Source: Alphaproteobacteria bacterium
GTDB lineage: Bacteria > Pseudomonadota > Alphaproteobacteria > ATCC43930 > CGMCC-115725
Direction: 5' to 3'
NCBI GenBank assembly: GCA_005888515.1
Contig: VAZR01000139.1
Span: forward strand, 1 to 10,108
Length of the DNA stretch: 10,108 nucleotides
Shown: positions 5,728 through 10,108 of the stretch, one piece after another
Layout of the letters: every line of letters starts with the position of its first letter
How positions within the stretch are numbered: position 1 is the first letter of the stretch
Notes under the pieces: generated by a model
What the model was told of the DNA's origin: nothing
Databases searched by the model: none
What the model saw: only the letters and a program-made list of their open reading frames with translations
Made by a program: the position numbers and the translations under genes

Positions 5728-6885
5728 CTGTAAAGCCTGCATGTGACAGTGGATTTAACGGGCGGAAAGCAACCTTCGGCAGAGGTGAGGCGCGGGGCCG
5801 CAAATACCCGAGATGAGGCACCGCGACGATACCGGCTTCATCCCACAATGCTGGCAGCACAGAATGTAAGAGGCGCGGCAGATCACAATTGCTTCGATCG
5901 GCGAACGGAGCGTAATCGCCAAGGGGGCCGGTTTGACCGAGATAGCTGATAACGATGCCCCGCCTCGTCGCTGGCGAGACGCGAGCGAGAAAACGGCGGT
6001 CCCAAATCAGCTCGGCGCCAGGTTCCAGCGGCAGCGCCGGGGCGGCGGCGGCCAATTCGCGCAATACCAAGAGCCTACCGCGCCACGGCACGAACCGGCA
6101 GCCGCCGAGGGTGCGAGCCCGCTCGCGCCGGTCGAGCAACCCGGCGCGCAGCCGCGCCACCCGCTCCCGCCGCAGCGGATAGCAGGCGCCACCGATAGAT
6201 GCGGCAATACGGCCCAGCAGCCGTTCGCTCAGCTCCGCTTCGACACATCCGATCGCAGCCGGATCGAGCACGGCAAACCCGGCCGGATGCAGGCTGACGG
6301 CCGAGGCGAGCAATCGGTTGAGTTCCCTCTCGCGCTCGATCCGTTGCCGACCAAAATCGCGCAATTCCACTGTCACCCGATCGACGAGCTGATCATCCGC
6401 GCTGGCATCGACCCGCAACCGGGCGCGCTCGAAGACCGGGTTGCGGTTGCTCGGGTCGGAGAAGAACGGCTGACGCTCCGCGGTGAGCAGCGCGACGAGC
6501 CGGGCTTTAGCCACGCCGAGCAACGGCCTCACGAGCCGTATTCCAGGCATCTCGCGCACCGCGGACATGCCGGCCAACCCATCGATGCCACTGCCGGCGC
6601 GGCGGCGGATCAGAGAGGTCTCGGCCTGGTCCTCGCGGTGATGGGCTGTCAATAGATGCAGGCAACCCTGCGCGCGGCACCACTCGGCGAGCAGGTGATA
6701 GCGCGCCGCGCGTGCCGCCTCCTGTATGCCGGTCGCCGGCTTGGTGTCGCTCCATACCAGCACGTGATGCGCGATGCCGCGGGCGGCCAGCCAGCCACTG
6801 ACGAGCCGCGCCTCCTAGCGTCAAAGCCGCCGATCGCGGCAAGCGCCGCGCCCAGCTCGCCAAGCGTCAGCGGGGCTGCCGACAT
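5720..6885 (-). pseudogene. tilS: tRNA(Ile)-lysidine synthase gene, broken: P-loop region missing and frame shifted
   Basis: TilS converts C34 of tRNA-Ile(CAU) to lysidine so that it reads AUA; it is normally essential. The gene opens at ATG 6883-6885, seven bases after the cpoB stop, with a normal N-terminus MSAAPLTLGELGAALAAIGG. After about GGFDA (codon 23) homology stops. It resumes in another frame at EARLVSGWLAARGIAHH (6814-6764) and continues as LVWSDTKPATGIQEAARAARY, then TAHHREDQAET, DGLAGM and a normal-looking C-terminal part to the TAA at 5720-5722. The segment expected between them, holding the ATP-binding SGGxDS loop and the VDHGLR motif, is absent. By comparison with remembered TilS proteins about 45-50 codons are missing. 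The two frames require the net loss to be 1 modulo 3. A TAG (6815-6817) stands in the downstream frame right at the junction, so simple slippage cannot join the parts. The remaining 347-codon reading frame from GTG 6763 lacks the catalytic loop. This is either true gene decay or a deletion artefact in the sequence. Confidence 0.85.
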
Positions 6886-6892
6886 GACCAGC

Positions 6893-7924
6893 TCAGCAAC
6901 CGAGCTTCTTCTTCTCCGTCGCGGCGCGCTCTTTTATGGCGGCGCCGGAAGCAGGAAAATCATGGTCGAGCTGGGCCAGTACGACGCAGGCATTCTGCTT
7001 TTGATTGGCGCGCGCAAGCGACATGCCGAGCTTGAGCAATTCGTCGGCCGCCTTGGAGCTCTTCGGATAACGTTTGTAACCCTCCGCAAAAGCGCTCGCC
7101 GCCTCGGCATAGCGGCCACGCGTGTAATAGGTCTCGCCGAGCCAATATTGTGCGTTGCCGGCCATCGGGTCGTTCGGGTGCTGCTCGACAAAGGCCTTCA
7201 ACGCCGCTTCCGCGGCCGGATAGTCGGCCTGCTTCAACAGACCGAACGCATGATTGTACTGCTCGCTGGTCGAACCGCTCGGCAATGGCCGGGCGCTCGG
7301 CGGAGCAGCGGCGGCCGCAAGTTCGGGCGGCACCGCAGGAACGCCGGGCGGAGTCAATGTGCCGGCGACCGGGCCCGGCCCGCTCTGCGGTGGCAAGAAC
7401 GCTCCCGGGGGCGCCAGCGGCCCTCCCAACCCGGGCGGGGAGGCACCGGGAGGGATCAGGTTGGCAGCGGTGCCCAACGGCTCGGGCGGCAGCTCACGGG
7501 CCGAAGCGCCGCCGGTGCGCGAACGCGGCGGAGGCGGGCTTACCGCCGCGTAACCTCCGGACCCAGGCGGCGTCTGGCTGAGACGCGGTTCAGCATCGCC
7601 GTTGACCTGGTCGATCCGCTGGCGCAGCCGCTCGACTTGGTTCATGAACTCCTCGACCCGGCCGGTCAGGTCGCGCATTTGCGATTCGATCCGGTCCATG
7701 CGGATTTCGGCGTTCATCGCGACACCGGGATCGCCCGCGGCCGCGAGCGGCGTCGGGCCGCCGCGATAGACCTGCCGTTGCAGCATGTTGAGATCGCGCT
7801 CCAGCCGGTCGAGACGCTCGAAAGTCGAGCGGTCCTGGCCGTACGCCGGCAGAATGGGAACAGCAGCGGCGAGGCCGAATGCCACACCGAGAGACGCACA
7901 TCGCAACAGCGAATGCCGGGACAT
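6893..7924 (-). CDS. cpoB: Cell division coordinator CpoB (YbgF), Tol-Pal associated TPR protein
   Basis: A 343-residue periplasmic protein that in E. coli links Tol-Pal to the peptidoglycan synthase PBP1B-LpoB during constriction. A signal peptide covers about residues 1-29 (hydrophobic core VAFGLAAAVPIL). A coiled-coil trimerisation segment follows in two parts (RLDRLERDLNMLQRQV, 37-52, and EIRMDRIESQMRDLTGRVEE, 73-92, continuing to about 108). Next is a Pro/Gly/Ala-rich linker of about 100 residues (115-218), then C-terminal TPR repeats beginning EQYNHAFGLLKQADYPAAEA (221-240) with AQYWLGETYYTRGRYAEA (258-275) and ADELLKLGMSLA (293-304). The start at 7922-7924 has GAGG seven bases upstream and leads straight into the signal peptide. 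It follows pal after 194 bases and precedes tilS by 7. The linker is much longer than in E. coli and probably spans part of the periplasm; long linkers are common in alphaproteobacterial homologues. Confidence 0.92.
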   Translation of the reverse strand: MSRHSLLRCASLGVAFGLAAAVPILPAYGQDRSTFERLDRLERDLNMLQRQVYRGGPTPLAAAGDPGVAMNAEIRMDRIESQMRDLTGRVEEFMNQVERLRQRIDQVNGDAEPRLSQTPPGSGGYAAVSPPPPRSRTGGASARELPPEPLGTAANLIPPGASPPGLGGPLAPPGAFLPPQSGPGPVAGTLTPPGVPAVPPELAAAAAPPSARPLPSGSTSEQYNHAFGLLKQADYPAAEAALKAFVEQHPNDPMAGNAQYWLGETYYTRGRYAEAASAFAEGYKRYPKSSKAADELLKLGMSLARANQKQNACVVLAQLDHDFPASGAAIKERAATEKKKLGC

Positions 7925-8006
7925 AACAGGGCCTCGTCAACGAGCGGGTCAGCCGGCGGGCAATAGCGGCATTTCGCCGATCTCGCGCGGCAGCCCGCAG
8001 CAGCGC

Positions 8007-8034
8007 GCTGGCAGATCCCCTGCCGGCAGCCAGC
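8007..8034. repeat. Inverted repeat in the pal-cpoB gap
   Basis: GCTGGC (8007-8012) and GCCAGC (8029-8034) flank a 16-base loop that itself contains part of the palindrome ctgccggcag. Several alternative short stems can form. It lies in the 194-base gap between pal and cpoB, the longest spacer inside the tol cluster apart from the ftsH-glmM gap. I see no T-run placed to make it a terminator, and no convincing promoter or small gene in the gap. Confidence 0.28.
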
Positions 8035-8118
8035 TATTAGGCGTCGTTTTGGGCAAAAAGAGGGCGCCGCCAACCGATCAGCGGTCGAAAATCGTTAACG
8101 GCGACCCGCCGGTGCCCC

Positions 8119-8607
8119 TCAATTTACGGTCGTTACGCCCCGCCGGTTCTGCGCATAGGAGGCATCGTCCGAATGCGGGATCTCGGGACGCTCCTTGCCG
8201 TAGCTGATGGTCTGGATGCGCGATGCCGGAATCCCGAGCGCGACGAGCACGTTTTTGACGGCTTGCGCGCGGCGCTCGCCTAACGCCAGATTGTACTCGC
8301 GCGTGCCGCGCTCGTCGCAATGGCCCTCGATTGTGACCGAGATATTCGGATAACGCCGGAGCCATTCGGCCTGACGCCGCAATGTCTGCTGACCTTCGGT
8401 CTTAATATCGACTTGGTCGTAGTCGAAGAACACGCGATCACCGGCGGTCGACGCCAAATCCTGCTGCGATCCCGGGCCGAACCGCGAACTACTGATGCCG
8501 CCGGGTCCCATTGGCCCGCCCGGCCCCCCTGGCGCGGGCTCTGGCGAATGGCTGCAGGCGGCGAGCAGCGCGAGCCCGCCCGCGACAGCGACAAAGCGTC
8601 CAAACAT
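8119..8607 (-). CDS. pal: Peptidoglycan-associated lipoprotein Pal
   Basis: A 162-residue outer-membrane lipoprotein that binds peptidoglycan and TolB and carries outer-membrane constriction at division. The lipobox LLAAC places the acylated cysteine at residue 18. A short Pro/Gly-rich linker (22-38) follows. The OmpA-like domain occupies about 57-162, with VFFDYDQVDI (59-68), the peptidoglycan-binding loop IEGHCDERGTREYNLALGER (93-112), ISYGKERPEIP (134-144) and the terminal QNRRGVTTV (153-161). The ATG at 8605-8607 has GGGAG about seven bases upstream. It sits 56 bases after tolB and 194 before cpoB. Length and motifs are normal; the C-terminal residues TTVN differ slightly from the usual VVxx ending but no frameshift is indicated. 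Confidence 0.96.
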   Translation of the reverse strand: MFGRFVAVAGGLALLAACSHSPEPAPGGPGGPMGPGGISSSRFGPGSQQDLASTAGDRVFFDYDQVDIKTEGQQTLRRQAEWLRRYPNISVTIEGHCDERGTREYNLALGERRAQAVKNVLVALGIPASRIQTISYGKERPEIPHSDDASYAQNRRGVTTVN

Positions 8608-8663
8608 CGAAGAACTCCCTCAGTCGATCGGAAATCGAAATACGCTGCCTGGATTGCCGGACA

Positions 8664-9995
8664 TCAGCGAAGCAAGGGCGACCATGCCGGGTCCGAAGCA
8701 TCGCCCGGGGTGCCGATTTCGCGCTGATTACCGCCAGTCAGATCAATCGAATACAGCCGCGATGACGCGGCCCGGCCGCCCGAGCGTCCCTGGCGGAAAT
8801 ACATCAACACGCGCCCGTTCGGCGCCCAGGTGGGTCCTTCGACCAGAAAATCCTGGGTTAGTAATCGCTCGCCCGAGCCGTCCGGCCGCATGACGCCGAT
8901 ATAAAAGGAACCGCCGTCGATCTTGGTAAAGGCAATCAAATCGCCGCGCGGCGACCAGACCGGCGTGCCGTATTTGCCCGAACCGAAGCTGATCCGCCGC
9001 GCTTCCCCGCCGCTGGCGTCCATCACGTAAAGCTGTTGCGAGCCGCCGCGATCGGAGTTGAACACGATCTTGCTGCCATCGGGTGAATAAGACGGCGTCG
9101 TATCGATCGAGTTGCCCTCGGTCAGCCGAGATGGCCGACGCGTGCGCAGGTCCAGGACATAAATATTGCTGGCACCGTTCTCGGTGCGGCTGAAGACGAT
9201 GCGGTTGCCTTCCGGCGAAAAGCGCGGCGCGAAGGTCATCCCCGGGAAGTCCCCGAGCGCTTCCTGCTGGCCGCTGTCAATATTGCGGAGGTAGACGCGC
9301 GGCGTACCCTGGGCATAGGACAGATAGGTAATCTCCTGCGCTGAAGGCGAAAATCGCGGGGTCAGCACCAAGGCGCGCCCATCGGTCAGGTACTGATGAT
9401 TGGCGGCGTCCTGATCCATCAGCGCGAGACGTTTTTCCCGCTTCTCGGCGGGGCCGGACTCGGCGATGTACACGATCCGGCTATCGAAATAGCCGTCTTC
9501 GCCGGTGATCCGCTTATAGATCTCGTCGGCGATGATGTGCGCGATTCGGCGCCAGTTCTGCCGCGTCGTCGTATAGGCAAACCCGGCGAGCTGCTGCTCG
9601 GCGAAGACGTCCCACAGCCGGAACTCAACCCGAGAGCGGCCGTCGCCTTGCCCGACCACCGTCCCGCTCACCAGCGCCTGGGCATTGATCTGCCGCCAGT
9701 CGCCAAACCGGGGTCCCTCGCCCGCCGAGACGGTCTGAATGAAGCTTTTCGGATCGAGCGGACGGAACAGGCCGGAACGCTCGAGATCGGCCGAGATCAC
9801 CTGCGCCAATTCACGGCCGGTCTGCGCTTCCTCACCGCCGCCACCGGCAAAGGCCGGGATCGCAATCGGCATCGGCTCGACTTTGCCGCGGGTCACGTCG
9901 AGGCGCAGCTGAGCGAATGCTGGTCCCGCTAGAAATAGCAAGACGATCGCAAATATGCCCTTTGCGGCGAAAAGAAAGCGGTGGTTCCCCCTCAT
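8664..9995 (-). CDS. tolB: Tol-Pal system beta-propeller protein TolB
   Basis: A 443-residue periplasmic protein that binds Pal and is released by TolA when energised. The signal peptide is residues 1-28 (hydrophobic GIFAIVLLFLAG, then AFA before Gln29). The N-terminal alpha/beta domain (about 29-165) includes the TolA-interacting start RLDVTRGKVEPMPIAIPAF. The beta-propeller follows with clear TolB blade repeats: FSPSAQEITYLSY, FSPEGNRIVFSR, YSPDGSKIVFNSDRGGSQQLY, WSPRGDLIAFTK and WAPNGRVLMYFRQ, and the protein ends DPAWSPLLR. The start at 9993-9995 is preferred over an in-frame ATG at 10076. It begins the signal peptide, has AAGGA upstream, and overlaps the tolA stop (ATGA), implying translational coupling; the upstream extension runs through tolA coding sequence. 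Confidence 0.96.
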   Translation of the reverse strand: MRGNHRFLFAAKGIFAIVLLFLAGPAFAQLRLDVTRGKVEPMPIAIPAFAGGGGEEAQTGRELAQVISADLERSGLFRPLDPKSFIQTVSAGEGPRFGDWRQINAQALVSGTVVGQGDGRSRVEFRLWDVFAEQQLAGFAYTTTRQNWRRIAHIIADEIYKRITGEDGYFDSRIVYIAESGPAEKREKRLALMDQDAANHQYLTDGRALVLTPRFSPSAQEITYLSYAQGTPRVYLRNIDSGQQEALGDFPGMTFAPRFSPEGNRIVFSRTENGASNIYVLDLRTRRPSRLTEGNSIDTTPSYSPDGSKIVFNSDRGGSQQLYVMDASGGEARRISFGSGKYGTPVWSPRGDLIAFTKIDGGSFYIGVMRPDGSGERLLTQDFLVEGPTWAPNGRVLMYFRQGRSGGRAASSRLYSIDLTGGNQREIGTPGDASDPAWSPLLR

Positions 9996-10108
9996 AGGAT
10001 GTCCTTCGGGCTGAAACGGACGTAGAGCTCTTTCCACAGTTCGTATTTCTCCGGGGGGAGCTTCAAAGGCGTGCATTGGGGGTTGAAGAAGGTTCGACGG
10101 GCGCTCTC
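9992..10108 (-). CDS. tolA: TolA, C-terminal end, cut by window edge
   Basis: Only the last 38 codons and the TGA (9992-9994) are in the window. The translation NPQCTPLKLPPEKYELWKEL followed by YVRFSPKDIL is the characteristic C-terminus of alphaproteobacterial TolA, the inner-membrane-anchored periplasmic protein that transmits proton-motive force from TolQR to TolB-Pal. The stop codon overlaps the tolB start by four bases (ATGA), a classic operon junction. The upstream domains, and presumably tolQ and tolR, lie beyond the right edge. Confidence 0.87.
   Translation of the reverse strand, partial: ESARRTFFNPQCTPLKLPPEKYELWKELYVRFSPKDIL

Noticed and set aside
6764..6885. Programmed frameshifting as an explanation for tilS
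   Set aside because: A stop codon stands in the downstream frame at the junction and, more importantly, the catalytic SGGxDS segment is absent from all frames, so slippage could not yield a working enzyme.
6656..7966. A 436-codon plus-strand open frame antisense to cpoB and the tilS 5' end
   Set aside because: Arg/Gly/Ala-rich translation with no recognisable domain; it mirrors the GC-rich third-position bias of cpoB, which has clear signal peptide, coiled coil and TPR.
8040..8118. A possible rho-independent terminator after pal, because of a run of five T on the minus strand (ctctttttg)
   Set aside because: Only 3-4 base stems precede the T-run; too weak to call a terminator.

Overview
The window is GC-rich bacterial chromosome, and every gene I can support lies on the minus strand. 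The gene set and order (tolA, tolB, pal, cpoB, tilS, ftsH, glmM, thiD) together with protein details such as the FtsH and TilS termini point to an alphaproteobacterium. A degenerate copy of the 'cattgcgagcgaagcgaagcaatc' repeat familiar from Bradyrhizobium and relatives narrows this to the Hyphomicrobiales (Rhizobiales), probably near Bradyrhizobiaceae/Xanthobacteraceae. The species cannot be named from this alone.

Layout, read in the direction of transcription (right to left). At 10108-9992 is the last 38 codons of tolA. It overlaps tolB (9995-8664) by four bases (ATGA). Then come the Pal lipoprotein (8607-8119) and CpoB/YbgF (7924-6893), which complete the envelope-constriction module. Seven bases after cpoB begins tilS (6885-5720), which is broken here: the part that should encode the SGGxDS ATP-binding loop is absent and the two remaining parts are in different frames. 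Next are ftsH (5627-3705, GTG start, with a possible heat-shock-type promoter in front), glmM (3499-2117) and thiD (2100-1300). After a 127-base gap lies a small exported SnoaL/DUF4440-like protein (1172-744). After a 155-base gap carrying the dispersed repeat comes the 5' part of a tartrate/D-malate dehydrogenase gene (588 to the left edge).

Functionally, Tol-Pal-CpoB links outer-membrane constriction to peptidoglycan synthesis at the septum. FtsH is the membrane quality-control protease. GlmM makes the glucosamine-1-phosphate that feeds UDP-GlcNAc, peptidoglycan and LPS. ThiD belongs to thiamine biosynthesis. The stretch from tolA to thiD therefore reads as a housekeeping envelope cluster. 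The two genes at the left are unrelated, probably separately transcribed accessory metabolism.

I found no CRISPR array, tRNA, rRNA, insertion sequence or evidently new multi-gene system. The strongest anomaly is the damaged tilS, normally an essential gene. It is either a sequence or assembly fault or a real loss that needs compensation elsewhere. The other points are non-coding: several perfect inverted repeats in front of genes, a candidate RpoH-like promoter for ftsH, and the degenerate dispersed palindrome. No stretch longer than about 210 bases lacks a gene.
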